NCBI RefSeq assembly: GCF_947492555.1 | Contig: NZ_CANLNE010000001.1 | Location: 372,001-436,000 of the forward strand | Direction of reading: 5' to 3' | DNA length: 64,000 nt | From: an uncultured Roseobacter sp. | Lineage (GTDB): Bacteria > Pseudomonadota > Alphaproteobacteria > Rhodobacterales > Rhodobacteraceae | Part shown: positions 28,126 to 37,001 of the stretch, piece after piece | How positions within the stretch are numbered: the first letter of the stretch is position 1 | Layout of the letters: every line of letters begins with the position of its first letter | Position numbers and translations under genes: made by a program | Notes under the pieces: model-generated | The model's input: only the letters and a program-made list of their open reading frames with translations | Databases searched by the model: none | Told to the model about the DNA's origin: nothing

Positions 28126-29766
28126 TCAGCCCCCAGCCGTGTAAGATTGCCCAAGCGTCCAGTAGCCATAGGTCTCGCCCATGGTGATGATCTGGCCCAC
28201 CGTGACGGCGTGTACGTCATCAAACTGCAGCGCCGTATGCCCAAGGAAGAAGTATGCGAACAGGATGACCGGAATGGTCGCCAGCCTGCGCGCTTGTGCG
28301 GATTTGGAGATCGTGCGTTCAGCAGAGACCATCGCATCAAAATCCTCTTGTGAGATGACGGGCGGCAGAGATTTGCGTTTTTTAACCTGGGTGCCCGTTG
28401 TTCTGGTTCGCTCGGAAGCACCGGTCTCCCCTTCTTTCCTTAACAGACGGCTCTTGTTTTTCACTTCTGCCGCAGGCGTGATCACCACGCTCTGTAGTCT
28501 CGGGGGCGCAGGCGGGCCGATCAGGTCCGGATCGACCTGCACGGCCCCTTCACCGGAAAGCGTCTGTAGCACATCCGATACAACTGTATCCGCAGCTGAC
28601 GCCGTCGCGTCCGCTTCATCTTCGGACTCAGGCGGATAAAGATCGCGCAGGAAGGCTTCATCATATTTCGGATCGATCGGTTTTGCAGCAGGTTCTGCCG
28701 CCTTTTCGGGCAAAGCTTCTGCGATGACCTTGGGTTTTTCAATCACCTTGCGGTCGGTATCGTCCTGCATCGACTGGATCAGGTTGCTGATGGTCAGGTC
28801 AATGGTTTCATCGTCCCGGGCCCGCGCCCGTGCAAGCTCGGCCCGCTTGCTGTGGTCGATCATCAGCGTCCATTCTTCGGCGGACTGGATGCGCTCGGCG
28901 GGCACGATGTTCATCGCCTTGTCGATTGCGGCGAGGAAGGCATCGTCATACGCGGGGAACCGTCCGCGCAACGGCTGGTAAAGATCGGGCTGACTTGCGG
29001 CCAATGCGGCCAGCCGCGCCTGACTGTTCGGTGGTGCCTCCCCGGAAATCAGATGCGTCAGCGACGCGGCGAGCGCGTAGAGATCGCTGCAGGGGTATTG
29101 CTGGCTGCCCGCGACGTAGAACTCCTGTGGTGAATAGCCGTCCTTAACCACCAGCACGGCCGAGAGGACCCGGCTCTTGCGGCTGGCCTCCTCGCGTGCG
29201 GCACCGAAATCGATCAGTACAGGGCGGCCCGCCTTATCTACCAGAATGTTGTCGGGCGAGATATCCCGATGCAGCAAGTCCTGGGAATGCACATGGGCAA
29301 TCGCGTCCAAGAGAGACAGGGTCAAGGCCTGCACCTGCGCGGGCGACATCTTTGGCGATCCGCTGTCAATGATTTCCAGCAGGTCTTTGCCGTCCACAAG
29401 ATCCAGCGCCATATAGGCGGTCTCATTGTCTTCGAAGACCTGGTGCACGCCGACCACGCTGGAGTGATCCAGTCGGGACAAAGCATGCGCCTCGCGAATG
29501 AAGAGCGCCACGATGGAGCGAAAATCATCGACATAGTTGCGGGTGCGGGCGCGTACGGTTTTCTTGACGCGGCTGCAGAAAGCTTCAGGGAAGCATTCCT
29601 TGATCACAACCGTGCGGTTGAGGCTGTCTTTTGCCAGATAGGTGATCCCGAAACCACCACTGCTGAGGTAGCGGATGATCTCATATTGCCCGCTCAGCAG
29701 CTGACTGCCCGGGGCAAGCGCCTCGCTGTTGGCCTCTGGTGAAAATGTCCCGTCCTGGGTGCTCAT
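28126..29766 (-). CDS. Eukaryotic-like Ser/Thr protein kinase, C-terminal membrane anchor
   Basis: The start at 29766 gives 546 residues. The N-terminal kinase domain (about 28-295) has the glycine loop SSGGFG (35-40), catalytic lysine K56 in VIKECFP, E92 in the C-helix, the catalytic HRD (166-168) with N173, and DFG (186-188); the usual APE is SPQEF. A long linker rich in charged residues and prolines follows, then one hydrophobic segment (about 495-513, ATIPVILFAYFFLGH) that would anchor the protein with the kinase in the cytoplasm and about 35 residues outside. It heads the operon of FHA, PP2C and GTPase genes. All catalytic residues are present, so it should be active. Confidence 0.9.
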   Translation of the reverse strand: MSTQDGTFSPEANSEALAPGSQLLSGQYEIIRYLSSGGFGITYLAKDSLNRTVVIKECFPEAFCSRVKKTVRARTRNYVDDFRSIVALFIREAHALSRLDHSSVVGVHQVFEDNETAYMALDLVDGKDLLEIIDSGSPKMSPAQVQALTLSLLDAIAHVHSQDLLHRDISPDNILVDKAGRPVLIDFGAAREEASRKSRVLSAVLVVKDGYSPQEFYVAGSQQYPCSDLYALAASLTHLISGEAPPNSQARLAALAASQPDLYQPLRGRFPAYDDAFLAAIDKAMNIVPAERIQSAEEWTLMIDHSKRAELARARARDDETIDLTISNLIQSMQDDTDRKVIEKPKVIAEALPEKAAEPAAKPIDPKYDEAFLRDLYPPESEDEADATASAADTVVSDVLQTLSGEGAVQVDPDLIGPPAPPRLQSVVITPAAEVKNKSRLLRKEGETGASERTRTTGTQVKKRKSLPPVISQEDFDAMVSAERTISKSAQARRLATIPVILFAYFFLGHTALQFDDVHAVTVGQIITMGETYGYWTLGQSYTAGG

Positions 29767-29999
29767 CGTTTTGCCATGCGTCCATGTCTGCCTACAGTCT
29801 CGCCCCCCGATGGCGGAAGGAAAAACATCCCGTCGAACAGGCCGAAACGCTGTGTTCAAAACATGGCCGACACGGGGAAGACCCGTGCCATGAAGTGACA
29901 AGTTTATATGAATTTAAGGAGTCTTAACGTCGGATCTGCCGAAGTTCCCGCCCCTGACACATGGCCATGCGAAAGGGGTGATTGTGTCCAGGAAACGGC
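29767..29999. other. Intergenic region between bhcD and the kinase operon
   Basis: This 233-base stretch lies upstream of the kinase gene and downstream of bhcD (both on the minus strand). I see no gene in it. An AT-rich patch near 29895-29930 (containing TATAAA on the minus strand) is the most promoter-like part for the kinase operon. No terminator hairpin for the bhc operon was recognised. Confidence 0.4.
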
Positions 30000-30977
30000 T
30001 CAGAGCGCTACACGCGTTGCCTTGCCCTGCTTCTCGGCCTGAACCGCCGCCACGGAGGCGACGGCGAGGTCCTGCAGACCAACCCCTGTGCCGTCAAACA
30101 GCGTGATCTCCTCTGCCGTGCTGCGCCCCTTGTGCGCGCCATTGATCACTGCACCAACCGGGATAATGTCACTCTCGGCGATCAAGCCGCTGGCAATGGC
30201 GTGTTGTGCTTCGCCAATGGTGATCGATTGCGCGATCTCATCCGCAAAAACCGTGGCACCTGCCAGCAGCGCCGGGTCCACCTCCTGCTTGCCCTTGGTA
30301 TCGGTCCCCATGCAGGCGATATGGGTGCCGGGCTTGATCCAGTCTTTCATCAGCAGCGGCTCGAAGGCCGACGTGATGGTGATGATGACATCGGCCTGCG
30401 CGCCCAGTTGCTCCTGACTGACGGCTTCGAAGGCCAGCCCGAGTTCTTCCGCGACGGCCCCAAGCCGGGGCAGCATGTTAGGATGCGGGTTCCAGGCGAC
30501 AACCTTTTCGAAATCACGTTGTTGGGCCGCGGCGCGCAACTGGAACGTGGACTGATGCCCTGCGCCAACCATGCCCAGCACCTTGGCATCCTTGCGTGCC
30601 AGATGCGCGATGGACACCGAAGACGACGCTGCCGTGCGCACGGCAGTCAGGTAGTTGCCGCCCACCAGCGCTTGCAGCATGCCGGTGTCCGGGTCAAAGA
30701 GAAAGATGGTGGACTGGTGGTTGGTCAGCCCCTTGTCCATGTTGCCCGGCCAGTAGCCGCCGGATTTCACGCCCAGCGTCTTGCCCGCCTTGTCAAAGCC
30801 GGATTTGAACCCGTAGAGCGCGTCCGCATAGCCAATCGCCTCGCGGATCACGGGGAAGTTGTAGGCATCTCCCTTGGCCATCGCGCCGAATACAGCCTCA
30901 ACCGCGTCAAAGGCATCGGCACTGCTCACGACTTCGGCGCAGACCTCTTCGCTGACGATCAATAGTCCTTCGGCCAT
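30000..30977 (-). CDS. bhcD: Iminosuccinate reductase of the beta-hydroxyaspartate cycle
   Basis: The ATG at 30977 gives 325 residues; the longer frame upstream is not coding. The protein belongs to the ornithine-cyclodeaminase / mu-crystallin family, with the dinucleotide-binding motif MVGAGHQSTFQLRAA and the family block GGYWPGNMDKGLTNHQST. In the beta-hydroxyaspartate cycle BhcD reduces iminosuccinate to aspartate with NADH, regenerating the amino donor. The gene order bhcA-B-C-D on one strand with a divergent IclR gene matches the Paracoccus denitrificans locus, which makes the assignment strong. An ornithine cyclodeaminase role is unlikely in this context. Confidence 0.92.
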   Translation of the reverse strand: MAEGLLIVSEEVCAEVVSSADAFDAVEAVFGAMAKGDAYNFPVIREAIGYADALYGFKSGFDKAGKTLGVKSGGYWPGNMDKGLTNHQSTIFLFDPDTGMLQALVGGNYLTAVRTAASSSVSIAHLARKDAKVLGMVGAGHQSTFQLRAAAQQRDFEKVVAWNPHPNMLPRLGAVAEELGLAFEAVSQEQLGAQADVIITITSAFEPLLMKDWIKPGTHIACMGTDTKGKQEVDPALLAGATVFADEIAQSITIGEAQHAIASGLIAESDIIPVGAVINGAHKGRSTAEEITLFDGTGVGLQDLAVASVAAVQAEKQGKATRVAL

Positions 30978-31015
30978 GGGGTATTCCTGTCTTTTTTTGG
31001 TGTTCGTCGTGAAAT

Positions 31016-31036
31016 GCGTCCGAAGGGCCCGGACGC
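31016..31036 (-). repeat. Hairpin between bhcC and bhcD
   Basis: GCGTCCG and CGGACGC form a perfect seven-base stem with a seven-base loop in the 85-base bhcC-bhcD gap. No T-run follows directly on the minus strand. It may stabilise the bhcABC part of the message relative to bhcD. Confidence 0.45.
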
Positions 31037-31062
31037 ATGCTGTTCTCTCAGTGATGGAAGGG

Positions 31063-32226
31063 TCAGTACGCCTTGCCGCGCGCGGACACGGGCCAGAGCG
31101 TTTCGACCTTGCCGTCCCGGACGCCGACGTACCAGTCATGCACGTTGCAGGTCGGATCGCAGTGACCGGGCACCAGCTTGAGCTTGTCGTTGACCTTGAG
31201 CACGGCATCGGGATCCGCGACCACGCCATGCTCGTCCGAGCATTTGACATATTCGACGTCCGTGCGGCCAAAGATCACCGGCAGACCGCTGTCGACCGAC
31301 TGCGCCTTGAGACCCGCATCCACGATAGCCTTATCCGCCTTGGCGTGGCTCATCACCGAGGTCAGGATGAAAAGCGCGTTTTCCCATTCGCCTTGATCGA
31401 TCCGGTTGCCGTTCTCATCCAGAATGCGTCCGTAGTCGGCATCCATGAAGGCGTAAGAGCCACACTGAAGCTCATTGTAAACGCCTGAATTTCCTTCGAA
31501 ATAATACGACCCGGTGCCACCGCCACCGACGATGTCGCACGCGAGCCCTTCGGCGCTCAGCGTATCAACCGCATCTTTCACCTGCGCCACGGCCACGTCG
31601 ATCTTGGCCTTGCGGTCGTCGTAGCTGTCCATGTGCTGCATCGCGCCTTGGTAGGCCTGGATTCCTGCGAATTTCAGACCGTCCGCAGCATCAATGGCCT
31701 TCGCAATCTCGACCACTTCGGGTGTCGTGGTCACGCCGCAGCGCCCGGCCCCACAATCGATCTCCACAAGGCATTCAATTTCCGTGCCGTGACGCGTGGC
31801 GGCCTCGGAGAGGTCTGCCACATTCTCGATGTCATCGACGCAACAGATCGTGCGGGCCCCCAGCTTGGGCAGTCGCGCGAGGCGGTCGATCTTCTCGGGC
31901 TGGCGTACCTGGTTGGAGACCAGGACATCCTTGATGCCACCACGCGCGAAGACCTCAGCCTCCGACACCTTCTGGCAACACACGCCGCAGCTGCCACCCA
32001 GTTTCTCCTGCAACAGGGCCACATCGACGGATTTGTGCATCTTGCCATGCACCCGGTGCCGCATGCCATGCGCCTTAGCCCAGTCGCCCATTTTCTTGAT
32101 GTTGCGTTCGAGCGCATCGAGGTCCAGCACCAGCGAGGGTGTCTGGATATCTGCCTCATCCATCCCGATCGCGGCCGGAATGTCGTAACCCACTTCATAG
32201 TCTTCGAATTCAACCTGCTTGTTCAT
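31063..32226 (-). CDS. bhcC: Beta-hydroxyaspartate aldolase
   Basis: The 387-residue protein is a PLP enzyme of the D-threonine-aldolase / alanine-racemase-like fold type III. The PLP lysine is K62 in RVHGKMHKS, and the C-terminal part has the metal-site pattern of this family (VPGHCDPTCNVHD). In the cycle BhcC condenses glycine with glyoxylate to form beta-hydroxyaspartate. It lies between bhcB and bhcD on the same strand, with 12 bases to bhcB. Without this context it would be called a D-threonine-aldolase-like protein. Confidence 0.93.
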   Translation of the reverse strand: MNKQVEFEDYEVGYDIPAAIGMDEADIQTPSLVLDLDALERNIKKMGDWAKAHGMRHRVHGKMHKSVDVALLQEKLGGSCGVCCQKVSEAEVFARGGIKDVLVSNQVRQPEKIDRLARLPKLGARTICCVDDIENVADLSEAATRHGTEIECLVEIDCGAGRCGVTTTPEVVEIAKAIDAADGLKFAGIQAYQGAMQHMDSYDDRKAKIDVAVAQVKDAVDTLSAEGLACDIVGGGGTGSYYFEGNSGVYNELQCGSYAFMDADYGRILDENGNRIDQGEWENALFILTSVMSHAKADKAIVDAGLKAQSVDSGLPVIFGRTDVEYVKCSDEHGVVADPDAVLKVNDKLKLVPGHCDPTCNVHDWYVGVRDGKVETLWPVSARGKAY

Positions 32227-32238
32227 AGCGCGTCCTCC

Positions 32239-33210
32239 TTAGCCCGTGATCCAGGGCAGTTTGTCCAAATCCACATTGCCGCCGGTGATGACGACCCCCA
32301 CGCGCTTGCCCCGGAACACCTCCGGGTTGCGCAGAATGGTGGCCATCGGCACCGCACAGCTTGGTTCCATCACGATCTTCATCCGCTCCCAGGTCAGCTT
32401 CATCGCGTCGATGATCTCCTGTTCACTGGCCGTCAGCACATCCGTCACAAAACTGGAGACGAAGTGCCATGTGTTTTCCTTCAGCGGCACCTTGAGCCCA
32501 TCCGCGATGGTCACCGGGGCATCGTCGGCAATGATGTGACCCGCCCGGAAGGACCGCGCGGCATCATCCGCCTGATCCGGTTCTGCGGCGTAGATCTCCA
32601 TCTTGGGTGCGAGATTCGACAGGGTCAGGCAAGTGCCGGAGATCATGCCGCCGCCACCGATGGGCGCGATGACCGCATCCATATTCTCCACCTGCTCCAG
32701 CAGCTCGAGCGAACAAGTCGCCTGCCCCGCAATCACGCGCGGGTCGTTGTAGGGGTGCACGAATTCGGCGCCTGTCGCCTCCTGCACCTCGGCAAACACC
32801 GCCTCGCGGCTCGTGGTCGACGGTTCGCACTCGGTGATGATCCCGCCATAGCCCCGCACCGCCGCCTTCTTGGCCTCCGGCGCCGTGCGCGGCATGACCA
32901 CATGGCAGGGGATGCCCCGACGACCCGCTGCATAGCTGAGTGACAGCGCGTGATTGCCGGAGGAATGCGTCGCCACGCCTTTTTCCGCCATCGCGTCGCT
33001 GAGACCAAAAACCGCATTCGACGCGCCGCGCACCTTGAACGCCCCCGCCTTCTGGAAGTTCTCGCATTTGAAGAACAGCTCGGCCCCCGTCAGCTCGTTG
33101 AAATAGGTCGAGGTCAACACCGGCGTGCGGTGGATATAGGGTTTGATCCGCTCATGGGCCGCCCGCACGTGGTCGATGGTCAGGTCAGGGCCGGTCAGTG
33201 TGTCTAACAT
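32239..33210 (-). CDS. bhcB: Beta-hydroxyaspartate dehydratase
   Basis: The 323-residue PLP enzyme is of the serine/threonine-dehydratase family (fold type II). K59 in KAGAFKVRGASNAV is the PLP lysine, SSGNHALSLSYAA is the substrate loop, and PIGGGGMISG binds the PLP phosphate. In the cycle it removes water from beta-hydroxyaspartate to give iminosuccinate, the substrate of BhcD. Nine bases separate it from bhcA, consistent with one transcript. Confidence 0.93.
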   Translation of the reverse strand: MLDTLTGPDLTIDHVRAAHERIKPYIHRTPVLTSTYFNELTGAELFFKCENFQKAGAFKVRGASNAVFGLSDAMAEKGVATHSSGNHALSLSYAAGRRGIPCHVVMPRTAPEAKKAAVRGYGGIITECEPSTTSREAVFAEVQEATGAEFVHPYNDPRVIAGQATCSLELLEQVENMDAVIAPIGGGGMISGTCLTLSNLAPKMEIYAAEPDQADDAARSFRAGHIIADDAPVTIADGLKVPLKENTWHFVSSFVTDVLTASEQEIIDAMKLTWERMKIVMEPSCAVPMATILRNPEVFRGKRVGVVITGGNVDLDKLPWITG

Positions 33211-33219
33211 GTTGCCCCC

Positions 33220-34410
33220 CTACGCCGCTGTCTTGACCAACGCCGCGCGGTGCGACCGAAAGTAATCCTGCGCAGCGGCCACACCGCTGCCAAGCTCAAC
33301 CGGATAGTCCAGATCGGCCATTGCCATTTCGATCGTAGCCAGACCCGACAGCACCATCACATCCGTCAGGCTGCCCAGATGTCCGATGCGGAAGGCCTTG
33401 CCGTTCATCTCGCCCAGTCCGATGCCAAACGAGACGCCGTAGGCATTGAACGCCTGATCGGTCAACGCATTGCTGTCGAACCCGTCGGGTACATAAATCG
33501 CGCTCACGGTGTCTGAATAAAGCGCCGGGCTCTCGGCCACCAGCTTCATCCCCCAGCCATCCACAGCGCGCCGCACGCCTTCGGCAAGGCGGAAGTGGCG
33601 GGCATAGACGCTCTCCAGCCCCTCTTCAAAGAGCATCTTGAGGCTCTCGCGCATGCCATAGATCAGTTGCAGGGGCGGTGTGTAAGGAAAGCCACCGGAC
33701 GCATTCGCTGCCATCATATCGCTGAAATCAAAAAAGGTGCGCGGCAGCGTGGCCGTTTCCATGGCCGCCAGCGCCTTGGGGCTGACACCTAGGATCGCCA
33801 TGCCGGTGGTCAGCATAAACCCTTTCTGCGAGCCGGAGACGGCGATATCCACGCCCCAGTCATCCATGCAGAACTCCATAGACGCCAGAGAACTGACGCA
33901 ATCCACAAACATCATCGCCGGGTGGCTGGCCGCATCCATTGCCGCCCGTACGGCGGCGATGTCGGACTTTACCCCGGTAGCCGTTTCATTGTGGGTGACC
34001 AGAACCGCCTTGATGTCGCGCGCCTTGTCTTCGGTCAGAACGGCCTCGAATTTATCCGCCGGGGCCCCGGCCCCCCAGGGGCATTCAATAACGTGAACGT
34101 CAAGGCCGTGGCGCTGGCAGAGGTCAATCCAGCGGTGGCTGAACATGCCGTAGCGCGCCACGAGCACCTTGTCGCCCGGGCTCAGCGTATTGCATATCGC
34201 TGCCTCCCAGCCGCCTGTGCCGCTTGCCGGAAAGGTAATGACTGTGCCGGAGGTGGTGCCGAACACGCGCTTGGTGTCTTCGAGCACAGGAGCGAAGGTT
34301 TCCACGAAATCGGGCGCGCGGTGATCGCGCGTCTGGACCTGCATCGCAGAACGCAGCCGGTCGGGGATATTGGTAGGTCCGGGAATGAACACTGGGTTTT
34401 GGTCTGACAT
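33220..34410 (-). CDS. bhcA: Aspartate-glyoxylate aminotransferase
   Basis: The start at 34410 gives 396 residues. The protein is a class V aminotransferase with FIPGPTNIPDRLRSAM at the N-terminus, the cofactor-binding block FPASGTGGWEAAI, and the PLP lysine K196 in VSGSQKGFML. BhcA transfers the amino group of aspartate to glyoxylate, giving glycine and oxaloacetate, the net product of the cycle. It is the first gene of the operon, divergent from the IclR regulator across an AT-rich region. Confidence 0.94.
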   Translation of the reverse strand: MSDQNPVFIPGPTNIPDRLRSAMQVQTRDHRAPDFVETFAPVLEDTKRVFGTTSGTVITFPASGTGGWEAAICNTLSPGDKVLVARYGMFSHRWIDLCQRHGLDVHVIECPWGAGAPADKFEAVLTEDKARDIKAVLVTHNETATGVKSDIAAVRAAMDAASHPAMMFVDCVSSLASMEFCMDDWGVDIAVSGSQKGFMLTTGMAILGVSPKALAAMETATLPRTFFDFSDMMAANASGGFPYTPPLQLIYGMRESLKMLFEEGLESVYARHFRLAEGVRRAVDGWGMKLVAESPALYSDTVSAIYVPDGFDSNALTDQAFNAYGVSFGIGLGEMNGKAFRIGHLGSLTDVMVLSGLATIEMAMADLDYPVELGSGVAAAQDYFRSHRAALVKTAA

Positions 34411-34525
34411 TGCGGTTTCCTCCTCAGCCATGCCGCACAATACCAAGTAGATCGCCGAAATCAATTTTCTCGAAAATGTTTTTCATTTATCGAAAAAATA
34501 AAACAACATTCTGATTTTAAATAGT

Positions 34526-34541
34526 ATTTGAATTTTCAAAT
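34526..34541. promoter_or_regulatory. Candidate BhcR operator in AT-rich divergent promoter region
   Basis: The bhcA-bhcR gap (34411-34621) is strikingly AT-rich compared with everything around it and contains no gene. ATTTGAATTTTCAAAT at 34526-34541 is a palindrome with seven-base arms, and the string TTTTTCATTTAT occurs twice (near 34480 and 34570). IclR proteins commonly bind such palindromes. Binding by BhcR here is inferred from position. Confidence 0.5.
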
Positions 34542-34621
34542 TCTACAATAATGATTTTATTGAAATTATTTTTCATTTATGTGATAAACGTTTCCAGAGA
34601 TTCTTTTTGAGGCACACCGGT

Positions 34622-35491
34622 GTGACATCCCAGAAAAGACAGCGTGGACGCCCCAAGTCCCAATTTCGCGAAAGCTCTGCAGGCACCCTGCAGTCGCTGG
34701 ACCGTGCTCTGGGCATTCTGAAGGCCATCTCTAAATCGGAACGCGCCACGTTGACGGACCTCTCACTTTCTCTGGGCGTCCCCACCGCCACCACCCACCG
34801 TATCCTGACGACATTGCAGAAGCACAGTTTCGTGGCTTTTGATGAAGAGCGGCAGGATTGGGTCATCGGGATCGAGGCCTATCGGACCGGCGTGTCCTTC
34901 ATGAATCGCACCGGCCTCAGCACGGTGAGCCGACCGGTGATGCGCCACCTGATGGACAAGACCGGAGAGACCGCAAATCTTGCGATTCCGGACGGCGCAG
35001 AGGTTGTCTTTGTCGGACAAGTGGAGACCAGCAACCCGATCCGTGCCTTCTTCGCGCGCGGGACGCGCACGTCCATGCATGCCTCCGGGACCGGCAAGGC
35101 AATCCTGTCCGCCCTGCCCGAGGAACGTGTACGCAAGTTATTAATGTCCACCGGGCTGACCAGTTTTACCGATAACACGCTGATCACAGCGGATGCGCTC
35201 TTTGCCGATCTGGAGCAAACCCGCCGACGTGGATGGTCTTTTGACCGGGAGGAGCGCTATTCAGGCATGTCCTGCATTGGCAGCGTGATCTACGACGAGC
35301 ATCAGGATGCCTGTGCGGGCGTGTCCATCTCGGGGCCCAGCACCCGGTTCGACACCTTGCGCGTGCCGGAGCTTGGCGCGACTGTCGCAGAGGCGGCGCG
35401 GGACATCACGCAGCTGATCGGCGGCAGGTTCCCCGATCACGTGGCGCCGCCGCACTCCGAAACTGCGCCGCTGGACGATCCGGTGACCTAA
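34622..35491 (+). CDS. bhcR: IclR-family regulator of the beta-hydroxyaspartate cycle
   Basis: I place the start at the GTG at 34622 because GAGG lies nine bases before it; a TTG five codons earlier is the alternative. The 289-residue protein has a basic N-terminal arm (QKRQRGRPKS), an IclR winged helix (about 25-90, with LTDLSLSLGVPTATTHRIL) and the C-terminal effector-binding domain (FARGTRTSMHASGTGKAILSAL and GVSISGPSTRF). In Paracoccus denitrificans BhcR senses glyoxylate and controls bhcABCD. The divergent placement here is the same. Confidence 0.9.
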   Translation: MTSQKRQRGRPKSQFRESSAGTLQSLDRALGILKAISKSERATLTDLSLSLGVPTATTHRILTTLQKHSFVAFDEERQDWVIGIEAYRTGVSFMNRTGLSTVSRPVMRHLMDKTGETANLAIPDGAEVVFVGQVETSNPIRAFFARGTRTSMHASGTGKAILSALPEERVRKLLMSTGLTSFTDNTLITADALFADLEQTRRRGWSFDREERYSGMSCIGSVIYDEHQDACAGVSISGPSTRFDTLRVPELGATVAEAARDITQLIGGRFPDHVAPPHSETAPLDDPVT

Positions 35492-35799
35492 CCAATCGAA
35501 CCGACCCAAAATGAGACCGGAAGGAGAACACGACCCAAACCAAGCACAAATGATACGGATTCACCCAGAGGTTGCACTAACGGGTTGTTTTCAGAGCTTA
35601 TTTCCTTGCCTGTCCACGGGGATCGCCTAGTTTGATCCTTGTGAATTCCGGGAAGGACGCCTGAACCTGAAGCCGAGGAGGGCTTTGCGTTCAAAAACCG
35701 GCACAAGGGTGCTGATATTTCTCTGAGTTTTCGTAAACTGACCGAGCATGACGCTCACATCAGAAACGGGCCAGACGCGCCCGATCCTAGGGAGGAAGT
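35492..35799 (+). other. Intergenic region before the TRAP operon
   Basis: This 308-base stretch separates bhcR from the TRAP binding-protein gene. I see no gene or convincing hairpin in it. It ends with a strong ribosome-binding site (GGGAGGAAG at 35789-35797) for the binding-protein gene and must contain either the promoter of the TRAP operon or a long leader read from the bhcR side. Confidence 0.4.
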
Positions 35800-36894
35800 A
35801 TGACAGAAAAAGTAAATCGCAGAAAATTCCTGCGCGGTTCCGCCGTCGCAGGGGCAGCAGCCCTCGCGACACCCGCAATTGCGGATGGACACGGGGTGAC
35901 ACTGAAAATGCAAGCGGCCTGGGGCGGCGGCATTTTTCTTGAAAACGCACAGTCTTTCGCGGCGCGCGTCAACGAGATGAGCGGCGGGTCCCTGACCATC
36001 GAAGTGCTCTCCGTGGATGCGGTTGTGAAAACCAGCCAGATGCAGGATGCGGTGCACCGCGGCGTGCTCGACGCGGCCCACTATGTGCCCGCCTACTGGT
36101 ACGGCAAATCCAAGGCCGCCTCGCTCTTTGGCACCGGCCCCTGCTTTGGCTGGTCGAGCCAGGAAGTGCTGGGCTGGGTCTATGCCGGTGGTGGTCAGGA
36201 GCTCTTTGACGAGCTGATGGCAGAGCTGAGGCTGAACGTGGTGTCGTTCTTTAACTCGCCGATGCCCGCACAGCCGATGGGCTGGTTCAAGGAGCAGATC
36301 ACCGACGCCTCGCAGATGGAAGGTCTCAAGTACCGGACCGTTGGTCTGGCCGCGGACGTTCTGCTGGAAATGGGCATGTCGGTTGTTCAGCTGCCCGGCG
36401 GTGAGATTCAGCCGGCGATGAAATCCGGCCTGATCGACGCGGCGGAATTCAACAACCCCACATCCGACCGTGACTTCGGGATGCAGGACGTGTCCAAGCA
36501 CTACCACCTTGCGTCCTTCCACCAGAGCCAGGAGTTCTTTGAGGTCACGATCAACAAGGACAAGTTCAACGCGCTTTCCGATGATCACAAGGCGATCATC
36601 AAGAACGCGTCGATGGCGGAAAATTCCGGCTTCTACTGGGGCAACACCAAGCGCTATTCCGACGATCTGCTGAAACTGCAGGAAGCCGATGGCGTGAATG
36701 TCTACCGCACACCGGATTCGGTGATGGCGGCCCAGCTGGCAGCCTGGGACAAGGTGACAGCGCGTATCGCGGAGGACGATCCGTTCTTTGCGAAGGTGAT
36801 GGAGTCGCAGAAGGCCTATGCCAAGGACGTGATGAACTACCTCAACCTGAACCAGCCTGACTACAAGCTGGCCTACAACCACTACTTCGGTTGA
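35800..36894 (+). CDS. TRAP transporter substrate-binding protein (DctP/TakP type)
   Basis: The 364-residue protein starts with a twin-arginine signal (VNRRKFLRGSAVAGAAAL), so it is exported folded. The mature part matches the TakP / mannitol-chloroaromatic class: KYRTVGLAADVLLEMG with the carboxylate-binding arginine, PGGEIQPAMKSGLIDAAEF, and the C-terminal YKLAYNHYFG. This class usually binds 2-oxoacids or other organic acids. It heads a five-to-six-gene operon directly after bhcR, suggesting a substrate that leads to glyoxylate or glycolate; that link is inferred. The two membrane subunits follow. Confidence 0.88.
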   Translation: MTEKVNRRKFLRGSAVAGAAALATPAIADGHGVTLKMQAAWGGGIFLENAQSFAARVNEMSGGSLTIEVLSVDAVVKTSQMQDAVHRGVLDAAHYVPAYWYGKSKAASLFGTGPCFGWSSQEVLGWVYAGGGQELFDELMAELRLNVVSFFNSPMPAQPMGWFKEQITDASQMEGLKYRTVGLAADVLLEMGMSVVQLPGGEIQPAMKSGLIDAAEFNNPTSDRDFGMQDVSKHYHLASFHQSQEFFEVTINKDKFNALSDDHKAIIKNASMAENSGFYWGNTKRYSDDLLKLQEADGVNVYRTPDSVMAAQLAAWDKVTARIAEDDPFFAKVMESQKAYAKDVMNYLNLNQPDYKLAYNHYFG

Positions 36895-37001
36895 GTTAGC
36901 CACATGTGACAGGGAGATCGGGCGCCTCCGCGTCCGGCCTCCTTTCCGCTGACCGGGTCCCGCAAAGAGGGCCTGTACATCCGCCACAGGGAACCAAAAC
37001 G

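Noticed and set aside
20578-29766. Type VI secretion regulatory locus
   Set aside because: Kinase, FHA and PP2C genes fit, but no Tss/Hcp/VgrG/ClpV gene is seen anywhere in the window.
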